Below the pieces are notes generated by a model. That model was given only the letters and a program-made list of their open reading frames with translations, did no database searches and was not told the origin of the DNA. A stretch of 64,000 bases of DNA from Patiria pectinifera (Eukaryota > Echinodermata > Asteroidea > Valvatida > Asterinidae). Numbering within the stretch: position 1 is the first letter of the stretch; the number at the start of each line of letters is the position of its first letter. Below, piece by piece: positions 1 through 8,631 of this stretch. A program made the translations under genes and the position numbers. Location of the stretch: the NCBI GenBank assembly GCA_029964075.1, contig CM057149.1, forward strand, positions 39,990,462-40,054,461, in the 5' to 3' direction.

Positions 1-2
1 AG

Positions 3-248
3 GGTAAAGCTTTAGCCGAGCACAATAGACAGATGAAATTAAAATTAGCAAAAATGAACGTAACATCGGACGAAGCTACGAGCTCACCAGACTACAACTC
101 TTGGGCGATGTGGGGGGCCATAGCGTCTATAATAGGGGTGGGGCTGCTGATACTAAAAAGTAAGGCAACTGCGCCGGTAGTACAGCCAGTGCCGGTAGTC
201 ACGCAACCCACTACACCCAGCGCCCCCAAAACGCTAGACATGGAATAA
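3..248 (+). CDS. Small membrane protein of the virus-like block, 5' end outside window
   Basis: The frame is open from the left edge of the window to the stop, with methionines at 33 and 54, so the true start may lie upstream and this may be the C-terminus of a longer protein. A single hydrophobic stretch (WAMWGAIASIIGVGLLIL, about residues 25-42 from the Met at 33) is followed by a Pro/Val/Thr-rich tail. It sits 33 bp before the next gene on the same strand, typical of a packed viral gene array rather than host DNA. Function is unknown; a membrane or virion-associated role is inferred only from the hydrophobic segment and the neighbours. Confidence 0.55.
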   Translation, partial: GKALAEHNRQMKLKLAKMNVTSDEATSSPDYNSWAMWGAIASIIGVGLLILKSKATAPVVQPVPVVTQPTTPSAPKTLDME

Positions 249-267
249 ACCAGCAATTTAAAAATTG

Positions 268-280
268 TTATATTAAAAAC
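268..280 (+). promoter_or_regulatory. TTATATTAAAAAC start-proximal motif, copy 1
   Basis: The 13-mer TTATATTAAAAAC ends one base before the ATG at 282. The identical 13-mer occurs directly before the ATG at 4550. Another gene (start 3345) has the related TTTTAATATAAAAAG about 20 bases upstream. This suggests a shared promoter class for one set of genes in the block, as in viruses with their own transcription factors; function is inferred. Confidence 0.5.
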
Positions 281-281
281 G

Positions 282-524
282 ATGAGTAACTTTGACACCA
301 ACAGAATAGCAAATACGATTTACCACGGAGCCGTCATATCGGGTCTTTCGATGGGATACGCCATGATAGGAGCTAAACTAATCAAAATGAAAGCGCCGGA
401 TTTAAACAAACTAAGCGTAGAAGATGCGGCTAAATTGACGGGCATTATAAGTGGAGCTCTGGCCACGCAAAATTGGTTGGTGACCCAGGGTATACTACCG
501 GGCAGTATAATGAAAACGGCATAA
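282..524 (+). CDS. 80-aa virus-block protein with hydrophobic segments
   Basis: A complete short ORF on the + strand, 33 bp after the previous stop and 22 bp before the next start. The protein has two weakly hydrophobic helices (around GAVISGLSMGYAMIGAKLI and LTGIISGALATQNWLV) separated by a charged stretch. The ATG follows the shared TTATATTAAAAAC motif by one base, which supports this start. From memory, small proteins of this layout recur beside the other genes of this block in genomes of aquatic invertebrates, but I cannot name a function. It is probably a small structural or membrane protein of the virus-like element. Confidence 0.6.
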   Translation: MSNFDTNRIANTIYHGAVISGLSMGYAMIGAKLIKMKAPDLNKLSVEDAAKLTGIISGALATQNWLVTQGILPGSIMKTA

Positions 525-546
525 TTTAAATAGGTTTATTAAATAA

Positions 547-1800
547 ATGGCTGAGGGAGGATTTGACTTTGACCCCGTTGATGATTACGATTACGATGAC
601 GATGATGATGTAGCAGAGACCAATCTGGACGACAACTTTGATACTCCTGCACCACCAATCCTCACTACCGACATAGATGACGTTTTAGATCAAGGAAGAA
701 GCATGCTCACTAATGGGCGCGTTGATGAGTTTTACGATACTTATAACATATACAATAAACCAATATCTCCGAGATACGAAAACTTTATTCTCAACACAGA
801 AGGTTTATTTTATGACACTGGTAAAGGCTTACTAAGGTTAACGGATCAAAGAAAACCAGACAGATTCTTGACTCTGAGGACTATAGAGTTAAATGTAAGA
901 AAGATGGGTTTAAACGGTAGAGATTTTATTAGAAACAAGTTAGGTTTTACGCATTACGAACGTAAGACACTCAGTGACGATCAAAGCCAACACCTGCAAT
1001 CGATACAACCCGAGAGTATCCCCATGACAGAACTACCCAGAGTCACCGATGAGGTAATCGAGATTATAGACGATTTAGAACAAGACACCGGCGCTCAAAC
1101 AGAAGGATTGAATTACAGAGAACTCCAGGGTTTAGACAAAACTCTTCAGACGTTAAGAGGTAACCTAGAACTTAATTTATCGCGTCTCACAGAACTAGAC
1201 CGAGAGATTGCAGCCACGAGACAAGAACTCGACGAATCTCACAGCGAAGAGGGTCGACGAGAGTTAAATGATAAATTGAGCGACTTGAACGTTGAAAGAT
1301 CTGCCAGATTAGAAGCCGCAAAAGCCAACGAACGAGGGCTCAAAAGTCAGATCGCTAGAATCAAAGAAACGATTAATAAAATATTAGGCGACGACACGAC
1401 TCTGGCGGAAAAGATCAGAACTCTGTTTAGAGAACAAGGTGTGACCATAGTGAGTATTTTAGCCGCTTTTAGTTTAGCCATCAGCACGATAGTGAGTAGC
1501 ATCGTCGCTAGCGTGAGAGGTGCGGGTGCCCCACCCGCGCCATTGCCAACACCTGCACCAACACCAGCACCAAAAGGCGGTATCAAAGAGTGGATTTCAA
1601 AACAACTCGCTAATTTTGCATCTGCTCTTCAAAAACTGGGAGTGAGCGCGTTGGGTGCTCTGCCGGGTATCATAGGCAGCGTACTCAGTTGGATATTTAA
1701 CGCGCTGAGTAAGTCCGTATCGTGGTTGGCCGAACACGTGTGGGCTTTGTTTTTGGGTGTGGGAGCCTTGGTGTTTGCGTACCTGCAAAAACGATGGTAG
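547..1800 (+). CDS. 417-aa membrane-active protein of virus-like block
   Basis: A long uninterrupted ORF. The N-terminus is very acidic (runs of D/Y/E in residues 5-30). The middle (about 175-285) is charged and predicted helical or coiled-coil. A strongly hydrophobic segment follows (TIVSILAAFSLAISTIVSSI, about 298-320), then a Pro/Ala-repeat linker (PTPAPTPAP), and a C-terminal amphipathic/hydrophobic half (about 342-417) ending in KRW. An acidic head, coiled coil, transmembrane helix, Pro linker and membrane-binding tail suggest a virion membrane-interacting protein; that is inference. It converges on the reverse-strand gene beyond 1897, with a stem-loop between them. No frame breaks were seen, unlike two neighbours, so decay of the block is uneven. 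Confidence 0.65.
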   Translation: MAEGGFDFDPVDDYDYDDDDDVAETNLDDNFDTPAPPILTTDIDDVLDQGRSMLTNGRVDEFYDTYNIYNKPISPRYENFILNTEGLFYDTGKGLLRLTDQRKPDRFLTLRTIELNVRKMGLNGRDFIRNKLGFTHYERKTLSDDQSQHLQSIQPESIPMTELPRVTDEVIEIIDDLEQDTGAQTEGLNYRELQGLDKTLQTLRGNLELNLSRLTELDREIAATRQELDESHSEEGRRELNDKLSDLNVERSARLEAAKANERGLKSQIARIKETINKILGDDTTLAEKIRTLFREQGVTIVSILAAFSLAISTIVSSIVASVRGAGAPPAPLPTPAPTPAPKGGIKEWISKQLANFASALQKLGVSALGALPGIIGSVLSWIFNALSKSVSWLAEHVWALFLGVGALVFAYLQKRW

Positions 1801-1823
1801 TAATAGTTGTAATCAAGTTTAAA

Positions 1824-1873
1824 CAAAAAAAAATAAGCCTTACCAGCGCAAAGTTGGTAAGGCTTATTTTTTT
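1824..1873. terminator. Bidirectional stem-loop between convergent genes
   Basis: AATAAGCCTTACCA (1832-1845) is followed by its exact complement TGGTAAGGCTTATT (1855-1868) around a 9-base loop. The arms are flanked by A-runs on one side and T-runs on the other, and AATAAG resembles a polyadenylation hexamer on each strand. It lies exactly between the stop at 1800 and the stop at 1897 of two converging genes, so a two-way transcript 3'-end signal is the natural reading. Confidence 0.7.
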
Positions 1874-1896
1874 GTCTTGTGAGATTAGAGTGTGAC

Positions 1897-3303
1897 TTAT
1901 CGCGTTGCCTCGTAAGCTAAAATACCCATACCAACGATAGCCAACGTTCCTACCGTCAACGATAATTTTTCGTCTTGGTGAGTTTGTAGTTTCGTGGGCT
2001 CCTGTGTTAAAACTGTAGGTGCTGGTGTTGGTGTTGGTGTTGGTGCAGGTGTTGGTGTTGGTGCAGGTGATACAACATCGTTTGTCATAGGCTCTGGGGG
2101 TGTTGGTGGCGCGACGTCATCGGTGTCATCAAAAGAGTCGTCCGGCTGAGGTTGTGAGTTTAAATCTGGCACCAAACCAGTGTTCATACTCTGGGTAGCG
2201 ATTTGAAGATTGTTGTTATAGCCGTCGTGCGTTCCAACCCTCAAGTTCATATCTGATGGAATTAAATACAACCCCGGTTTCACGACAAAATTTAAAGGCG
2301 TTCTGGCATACTGCAAAGAGTCTTGAAATTGATCGATACTCGTTTCCATGTCGTCTACTGCATTGATGATATCTTCAACGATGACGTTAAATTGTCTCTG
2401 AGCGTCTAATCCGGTGCCCGGTGATAATACGCTCGTTTTTGTTTGAGCCTGCGCACCGAGTAAAGCGTACACGTAAGATCTAATTGATTCGTTGATCTTT
2501 ATGATTCCCGCGGAGGTAAACGAACTCGTGTTGGGTATAAAATCTAACCAAGCCTTTTGTACCGATTCATTTTGTTCGATGTAAATAACCGTCCAAGGAA
2601 CGTAAAGGCTTCCACTCTTTTTGGGACTGTCTAGACCGTGGTAGCCGCCGTAAAGAACGTTGGGTTTGTTGGGTAGTGCTTTATCATATTCACCAACCGC
2701 CACAAACTTGCCTTTATTAAAGATATATGAGGTACCTAAACCGTTAGATTTTGTGTCTCTCGTCTGTTTAAAAGACTTGTTTTGATCTATGCCAAACAAC
2801 AAACAGGTATCGGTAAATGCTCTGTGATTATAACTGTTGTCTAGAGCGTTAAATGCGTCATCTCCCGGTAAAGGAGCGGCAATGTCGTACAGGATCTTTC
2901 TAACCGTAAAATATAAATGAAAGTTAAAGATGGCCCAAACGTAACGGTTGCTCGCATTGAAAAGATCGAATCAATACCGCAGCCCGTAGTAGCGCAGTAG
3001 ATCGCAAAATTTAACTGATTTTGATAAAACGACATGGGGTGTGATTTCCAACGATCTACATCCTCGTCCGTCTCAACGTGAGGCAATTTATAGTCCGAGG
3101 TTAAGTCGGGAAACATGGTTAAAAACCCGTTGGTATTATTAACTATGACCTCCAGTTCACTGGGTTTAGTGCTGTTTAAAAACTTTGCTTGGGGTGCAGC
3201 TTGATGTTTTAGCTCGTTTGCCTTGGCTACATTTTGATTTACTTGTCTCGTTACCTGATCGGCTATCGATTGTATCTGCTTTTAACGACTTAAAATCACT
3301 CAT
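1897..3303 (-). pseudogene. Virus-block structural-type protein gene, broken by two frame changes
   Basis: The long C-terminal part (1897-2802) is open. An in-family upstream piece (2841-3116) and the likely N-terminus (ATG at 3301-3303) lie in other frames, so the gene seems interrupted near 2930-2990 and again near 3270-3290. Visible features include the tryptophan/glutamine-rich stretch WKSHPMSFYQNQLNF, the segment NESIRSYVYALLGAQAQTKT, a long PTPAP repeat linker and a C-terminal hydrophobic anchor (TVGTLAIVGMGILAY). From memory, this protein type is widespread as uncharacterised copies in cnidarian, crustacean and other aquatic invertebrate genomes and travels with the neighbouring genes. 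A capsid or virion role is an inference. An intact gene would be about 470 codons. Confidence 0.6.
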
Positions 3304-3344
3304 TATTTTAGGTTCAGTTTTAATATAAAAAGACTGTAAAATAA

Positions 3345-4523
3345 ATGCATTCGTTTCACGTGTTGCAAAATGAGCAGAGGATTAAATTAGAAGACGTTGT
3401 AGATAATTTAAACGGTCAAAAATCTATACTCCTAAAGAGGGTGTTGTTTAACGCCGGATATTTTAATATTTCCAGCGCCACGGAGATTGATTGGTTTACG
3501 CAAATAGATGGGAGACCCGCGTTTACCACAGATAAACCTCCCCTCATACCCGAGGAGTTTCTTTCAGATGTACACATAACAACGCCGGATAGAGATTTGA
3601 TAGAGCGATTGTTACCCGATATACCATACCACTATTTAGTTAACGATGAAAATGTTTTACAAAAACTATAAACGATCTTATAAAAGCGTACGAAGACGAT
3701 AGACTAGAATCCGTTTTAGAATCAAACAAAAGAAAGAGCTATTATAGCTGAACGGCGAGGGTTGATTTTAGCCGCCATGAATTCAGAAATAACAAAAACT
3801 GAATTAGAACTAAATACGCTTCAATCTTTAGTAAGAATATTATTTGTTAGAGAAAGAAAAATCTTTGAAGGTGAGGAATTGGCTTTAAAGTTTATTGAAG
3901 GAGAAATGGGTGCGAGCGAGTTGAGCGAGTTGAGAGATAGTAGAGAAGCAGGAGTGATTATAAGAGGAAGTCTTATCGTGACGGGTGATGATTTCGATTT
4001 TATTCCTCCGAGTCATTTAGAGCCGTTGCCACTCGGAAGTATCGGTTCGGTCATCATACCACCGGGGTGGTACGACGTCGATTGGTTCGATTTCATTTTA
4101 AATTCTATACCCGGGGTAAGTTTTCGAGTATTTAGAGAATCTAAAAAGGTGACGTTGGTGATAACCGACGTAAATCTCAAATTGCGTTTAAACAGAGAAG
4201 TATCTCGATTACTCAATTTACCCAAAGGAAGACTGGTACCCAAAGTGGTGTATACGGGGTATTACGACGTTAATCCGTTTAAATTTTTGTTTATTCGCTG
4301 CCCGCAATTAAGTACGAGTGAAAACTTTTTTAATGGTCGTCCTTCTGACATCTTAAAAATCGTACCCGTGGCTACGCGCAAACCCGAGCCTGATAGAGTC
4401 GAGGATTTCAAGAAACTTAAAAACGGTATAATCGACAAACTGACATTTTCTATCAGCGGTGAAAAAGGACAGGTATTCAACAATAAGGGTGAGGGTATCA
4501 TTATCGAGTTGGAGATCTTTTAA
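3345..4523 (+). pseudogene. Virus-block protein, probably one gene split by two frame changes
   Basis: Three open segments in different frames follow one another: 3345-3671, about 3671-3748, and 3720-4523. The pieces overlap or abut and none has a plausible separate start between them (TTG at 3762, first ATG at 3777), so one gene with shifts near 3660-3672 and 3720-3748 is the best reading. The C-terminal segment has a beta-rich look: IPPGWYDVDWFDFIL, a short helix RLLNLPKG, and a closing strand pair containing SGEKGQVFNNKGE. From memory, the same order of landmarks occurs in a large family of uncharacterised proteins tied to virus-like elements in arthropods and cnidarians; a receptor, spike or capsid role is guesswork. 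Confidence 0.55.
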
Positions 4524-4536
4524 TTTTAAAATCTTT

Positions 4537-4549
4537 TTATATTAAAAAC
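4537..4549 (+). promoter_or_regulatory. TTATATTAAAAAC start-proximal motif, copy 2
   Basis: This is an identical copy of the 13-mer found before the gene at 282, directly abutting the ATG at 4550. Two exact copies in equivalent positions within a small block are unlikely by chance even in A/T-rich DNA. Confidence 0.5.
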
Positions 4550-5206
4550 ATGAGTGTAGATGGTAAGGTGTTATACCCCGATATTTCTGGAGATGTACTC
4601 CGATTAAATAGTAACGAAGAAACAAAAGTGTTCAGACTTAAAAAGATTGAAGAGATTCGATCTTTAATCTTGAAAGAGAGAGACCACCGTGAGCGCACTT
4701 ATAAAAAAATAAAGAGAGTGATCGACACTATTAATTACGTAGAGATAGGATTAGAAGGATTGGGGGCTATAGCGGGGGCTGTCAGTATTCCCGCTCTCTT
4801 GGGTGTTATATCAGCCCCCGTTGGATTGGTGCTAGAAGGAACGTTTATGGGCGCTTTTGGTGTAGATATTCTGCTTAGAATCGCGTCTAAGCGATTAGCT
4901 GCCAAGCTGAAAAAGCACGACCAGATTAAAATATTAGCAGACTCCAAACTTAACACGATTGAAGAATACGTGTCTCAAGCCATCAACGACGGAGATATAT
5001 CACACGAAGAGTTCTTACTGATTACGAGAGAGCTTGCCAAATTTAACGAGCTTAAGCAAAAAATTAGAACAAAGACCAGCACAAAGCTTCAGAAAATTAA
5101 AAACGATACAGACTTTGAAAAAGAAGTTAAAAAACGGGTAGACGAACGGCTGGCAAAAGAAAAAAAATCTCTTATCGAAAAACTTACAAGTTCAAATTCT
5201 CGGTAA
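4550..5206 (+). CDS. 218-aa helical protein with central hydrophobic hairpin (virus block)
   Basis: A complete ORF with a clear three-part layout. The N-terminal charged coil (about 25-60, rich in K/E/R) leads into a Gly/Ala-rich hydrophobic hairpin (about 65-112, including GLGAIAGAVSIPALLGVISA). After it comes a basic segment (KRLAAKLKKHDQIKILADSK) and a long charged C-terminal coiled coil. From memory, this layout, and KxHDxI..LAxSKLNTI in particular, marks a common uncharacterised family in aquatic invertebrate genomes found beside the other genes in this block. A membrane-perturbing or scaffolding role fits the hairpin but is not shown. The start follows the shared promoter motif. No frame break was seen. 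Confidence 0.65.
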   Translation: MSVDGKVLYPDISGDVLRLNSNEETKVFRLKKIEEIRSLILKERDHRERTYKKIKRVIDTINYVEIGLEGLGAIAGAVSIPALLGVISAPVGLVLEGTFMGAFGVDILLRIASKRLAAKLKKHDQIKILADSKLNTIEEYVSQAINDGDISHEEFLLITRELAKFNELKQKIRTKTSTKLQKIKNDTDFEKEVKKRVDERLAKEKKSLIEKLTSSNSR

Positions 5207-5234
5207 ATAAATATTATGAAAGCGATCCGCCGAG

Positions 5235-5726
5235 TTATACCTCTATTTCACCTCTTAGGGCAACACCCTCGGCCCCGCCTTTATTATAGTGGTCATCGTA
5301 TCTTTTTAGTGCTTTATTAAATTGATTTTGAGTCACTTTAAATACATCTCTAACTCGTTCTTTGTTCCATCCAACGACGTGATGATAACACGCCGCTATT
5401 AACGACCGTTTAACGCAACCATTTCCCCTCAATGTTTTGTAATTAACGAGCTCGTTATATTTATTGATTGTTTCTTGGACATCTTCTGAGTCTTGCTCTG
5501 GACAAACAGAAAATATAAGTTTCTCCACAGTTTTTCTTTTGTTTCCTTTTAAAGTTGACCAATTGATACGATCTTCTTGCGCATTTTCTGCCGAAAAATC
5601 AAAGTAACGTGAAACTATTTCACCGCACGTTTCACATACTAAAAAACCATTCTCGATGATTATATGATGATCGCACTGATCTGTTTTATTAGATAGCTCG
5701 AGGTTTTCACTCTGAAAAAAAGTCAT
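5235..5726 (-). CDS. TFIIB-like transcription factor, short single-cyclin form
   Basis: This 163-aa protein carries an N-terminal zinc ribbon: C18-x2-H21 and C31-x2-C34 in the context GFLVCETCGEI, the spacing expected of the TFIIB/TFB ribbon. The C-terminal half contains a cyclin-fold-like helix set with RGNGCVKRSLIAACYHHV, comparable to the first cyclin repeat of TFIIB, then a possible recognition region (VTQNQFNKALKRYD). Cellular TFIIB is about 315 aa with two repeats; this one has only one. TFIIB-like factors are known in several large DNA viruses, so the likely role is recruiting RNA polymerase to the element's own promoters. It converges with the previous gene (28 bp gap). Reverse start at 5726; no frame break. 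Confidence 0.6.
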   Translation of the reverse strand: MTFFQSENLELSNKTDQCDHHIIIENGFLVCETCGEIVSRYFDFSAENAQEDRINWSTLKGNKRKTVEKLIFSVCPEQDSEDVQETINKYNELVNYKTLRGNGCVKRSLIAACYHHVVGWNKERVRDVFKVTQNQFNKALKRYDDHYNKGGAEGVALRGEIEV

Positions 5727-5812
5727 GGATATATCTAATAAAAACCGATATTATTTTTTAATAATTTTTCAAGTACTCGTCGGTCTGAACATATTACTCT
5801 CCATTTTTAAAT

Positions 5813-5858
5813 AAAAACAGCTTCTCTACCTTTTCATAGATAGAGAAGCTAATTTTTT
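5813..5858. terminator. Stem-loop at the edge of the virus-like block
   Basis: AGCTTCTCTA (5819-5828) pairs with TAGAGAAGCT (5841-5850) around a 12-base loop. A-rich sequence precedes it and a T8 run follows, the same architecture as the hairpin at 1832-1868. No convergent gene is visible to its right; it may end a transcript from a gene lost at the block edge or mark the element boundary. Confidence 0.5.
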
Positions 5859-5867
5859 TTGCCCGAG

Positions 5868-6003
5868 TTTCAAGGTCACGTGGTGGTGACTCACACATTT
5901 TTCAAGGTCACGTTGTTTACGCCACATTCCTATCATGCCTCAATACGTTTCAAGGTCACGTGGTGGTGACTCACATATTTTTCAAAGTCACGTGGTGGTG
6001 ACA
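5868..6003. repeat. Short tandem repeats containing TCAAGGTCACGTGG
   Basis: TCAAGGTCACGTGGTGGTGA, or a one-base variant (TCAAAGTCACGTGG), occurs three times, plus a partial fourth copy (TCAAGGTCACGTTG), spaced by TCACAYATTTT-type linkers. Each full unit fuses the nuclear-receptor half-site TCAAGGTCA (ERR/SF-1 type) with an E-box CACGTG. It could be the terminal region of the virus-like element or simple host satellite; further GGTCA-rich sequence continues to about 7300. Confidence 0.6.
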
Positions 6004-6216
6004 TCACCTCATTTTAGCGACGACAGATTTTTTTTTTTTAACTCCAGAGCGACAGGCCCTGACTTGACACACATTTTTCTTTTTTGCTCCCAAACCTGAA
6101 GTCAGATTTCTAAAACATTTGCCGCGGGAGATTCCCCTATATTTTTTCCTCCAACTATTTTTAGAATCGAGAGCGGCGTGTCCAGACTGGCCGCAGATTT
6201 TCCATTTTGGTCCCAT
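6004..6216 (-). CDS. 70-aa very basic ORF, doubtful gene
   Basis: This ORF encodes a Lys/Arg-rich protein (GLGAKKKNVC, SGVKKKKSVVAK) with several SG/TSG steps and a start at 6216. Small basic proteins occur as DNA-condensing core proteins in many DNA viruses, and the position beside the virus-like block makes that possible. However, the ORF includes a long T/A run, has no recognised homology, and could be chance. I list it because it is the only candidate gene between the block and the LINE fragment. Confidence 0.2.
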   Translation of the reverse strand: MGPKWKICGQSGHAALDSKNSWRKKYRGISRGKCFRNLTSGLGAKKKNVCQVRACRSGVKKKKSVVAKMR

Positions 6217-6304
6217 ACCCCCACCTCCCCTACTACTTAAGATGAAGCTTATTTGACGACCTGGTGTCGTAATTATGAATATCAGTGTTCTTTACAACAA
6301 CAAA

Positions 6305-6545
6305 AACGATTTAAATCAAAGGCAGTATGTTTTTTTTTCTTCAAAATTATACATTAAAGCACACAATTTATATTTATAAAGATCATATACAGATAATGTG
6401 TTGAACTTAACAAATAGCGGGGCAGAGTGATCTTTAAAACTAGAACCATTAATCAATCTTAAAGATTTCTTCTGTATAACGAGCAATTTATCAAGGTAGG
6501 TTTTATAGTACGGCAGGAGAAATGGGTTCCCATGCATGCACCCCC
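6305..6545 (-). pseudogene. LINE ORF2 C-terminal fragment
   Basis: The reverse strand encodes PYYKTYLDKLLVIQKKSLRL followed by INGSSFKDHSAPLF and LSVYDLYKYKL. This is the typical post-reverse-transcriptase tail of non-LTR retrotransposons (YL..LL.IQKKA.R.I......HT.PLF). Only about 75 codons remain, with no reverse-transcriptase core, so it is a truncated dead copy. Confidence 0.65.
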
Positions 6546-7409
6546 CTAAAACTAAATTCCAAGATAATTTTTAGAATCCCTAGGACATGGGATTAAAGAA
6601 TTTTGATGTTGCCAACGAAAAAAAAAGTCCCATGATGCCCTAATTTGCATATTTCCAAGATGGCTGCCGTGCGAATAATTAAAACACTAACTGTCATTAT
6701 GTCAGTGACTAATAAGCCCATTTTGATGATCTTGGTGTCTTAATTATATACATTTTTGGGGTGCTGAATCGATTTTTGAGGTTTCTAAGATAGCTGGAGG
6801 TCAAGGTCACGTGATTCAGACGAAAGTCAAGGTCATTTTGGTCAAAAATTCGTCATTTTCATTTTCCCACCGGAATTACTTTTTTACCTAGCTCCCATAG
6901 ATAGGGTGATAGAGGCTAATATCCTAAGTTTTGGATATTGACCCAATATTATGGAAATCTTAAAATTTAGCCAGTGGATAAAAAGCTTACCGTTATATTT
7001 ATTTTTAGGGTCATGGAATCAATAATGATGGTGGTTTAGAAGTAATCAGAGGTCATTTTTGTGCTTCAAGGACATGGGTCAAGGGCATTTCATTAAAAAT
7101 ATACTTCATTGTTTTCATTTTCCGACATGCACGAGTTTTGTCCAACTTCCATTGATATGGTTATAATAGCTTATTGTTCAGAATTTTTCTTATTAACCCA
7201 ACGACAATTTTATGTCAACAATATGGTTAATCATGATCTTCGAGGTCATAGGATGTGTCAATTTGAGGTCTTCATCATTGGGTTAAGGTCATCTTCAGGG
7301 TCATAGGACGGGAGAAATAAGTACAACTTAGCGCATAGACCTCGTTGCAACTGATGAGCATTTATTTAGTAACTTCTGAACCGACGTTACAGAAAGACTA
7401 CTAAGCTAT
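6546..7409. other. Non-genic stretch with degenerate GGTCA-rich repeats
   Basis: No coding signal was found. AGGTCAAGGTCACGTG near 6790 and many GGTCAT/GGTCAA words (6830-7310) look like diverged copies of the unit at 5868-6003. Confidence 0.5.
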
Positions 7410-8140
7410 TTATAACAAGTGACATTGTGGCGAAGTCTGAGGGACATCCTCAGAATCCATGAAAACATCACCTTCGTCAATCTCCATAGCCTCCTTAGGA
7501 TACCGCTTGCTACTTCGCTCTCTTGCTGGCCCTCTTCATTTTCAGCAGCATCAGTGTCCAACGGATCAACGAGTGATGGGAGCAAGATAGGACCAATTGA
7601 CCAGACAGGTTCCAGTACATGTGCCCCTTCAACTGTCTTCAGCCACCCTTGACCCTCATCATACCTTCAAAATTAGGGTCAGCAGCACGACTGCAGCCGG
7701 CCGGCCACACGGTGGTTGACGCGCTGCACATGAGGAATGAGTGAGTTATGGCAGGGAGGCAGGCGGACCATGTCAACCTTCCACTTGCAGTTTAGCTTGT
7801 GGTCCTCTCCCTCAGCAGCTTGCTCCCTCACCACATTTACATACAGTCTCACGTGCTTGACCATACATGGCGCAGATGAAGGCCTCCAACTGCTCCTGCG
7901 CCTCTGGGGCCACCCTCCCTGTCACGCCGACCTGCCTGTAACACAGTTCATAATAAACGATCACTACATCAACCACAATGAATTTGCAAGACAACTTGCA
8001 TGGGACTATATAATTGTTGATATGCAAATGTGATTTGCCTGAAAGCCTTGTGGAACTTGGTGTTCTTCTGGAGCTTCATCAGTGGCGCCACCTTCCCCTT
8101 GCCCTTGAGAGCACTGGTGCAGTCCTCCCCGAGAACACAT
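7410..8140 (-). pseudogene. 3' remnant of PIN-like/CXC mobile gene family
   Basis: The reverse strand holds pieces of the same family as the large element at 28.7-36.3 kb. Near 8050-8130 it encodes GEDCTSALKGKGKVAPLMK, the counterpart of the GCDxTSxFxGKGK motif. Near 7900-7960 it encodes QVGVTGRVAPEAQEQLEAFI, near 7690-7780 LPPCHNSLIPHVQRVNHRV (matching the PPxxDALxxHxxRANYQ step), and near 7560-7640 a W.IGPILLPSLVDPLD tail. Frames change several times and an apparent intron lies near 7950-8035, so it is a decayed 3' end. The stop candidates are around 7410. Confidence 0.6.
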
Positions 8141-8600
8141 AGGCAAAGTACCGGGCAAACATGACGGTACAGGGCAGATACCGACTTGTTTTTGGCTTGT
8201 TCTGGCAGTACCGTACAGTTTCAATGGTCCAAAACCAGAAACGGGCCATTGCTGGCTTGATTGCGGCAATGCTGTTCCGTGTTGACGGCACAGAGCTGGT
8301 CCAGTGCTGGCAAACGTCAATGGCAGCACAATACAAAGCCTGAATCGGGCTAGTGCCGGCCCTCTTGCGACAAGCCATAACGGCAAGACGGCACACAGCC
8401 TGAATCGGGCCAGTGCTGGGCCTCTTACGGGAATACCGTCTTTTAATCTATTGTAGGCTAGGATGCATTCGCAAATTTCTCTGATTTTGTGTTGAACGGC
8501 TAAATGAAATCAAAATGAGCGTTTCCAATCCAAGTTGTGTCAAAACCAAAGTGAATGGTTTTGAATCTTTTCCCCTGCCCTTTCGTTCCCAACGTTTCAA
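8141..8600. repeat. Dispersed repeat with recurring GAATCGGGCCAGTGCTGG units
   Basis: CCTGAATCGGGC(T/C)AGTGC occurs at about 8340 and 8400, along with palindromic CGGTA/TACCG words and GGGCCATTGCTGG near 8250. No coding sequence is convincing. It appears to be an unclassified repeat inserted beside the mobile-gene remnant. Confidence 0.4.
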
Positions 8601-8631
8601 ACTCGTCTCTTGGAAACCTTACTTCTAACAG

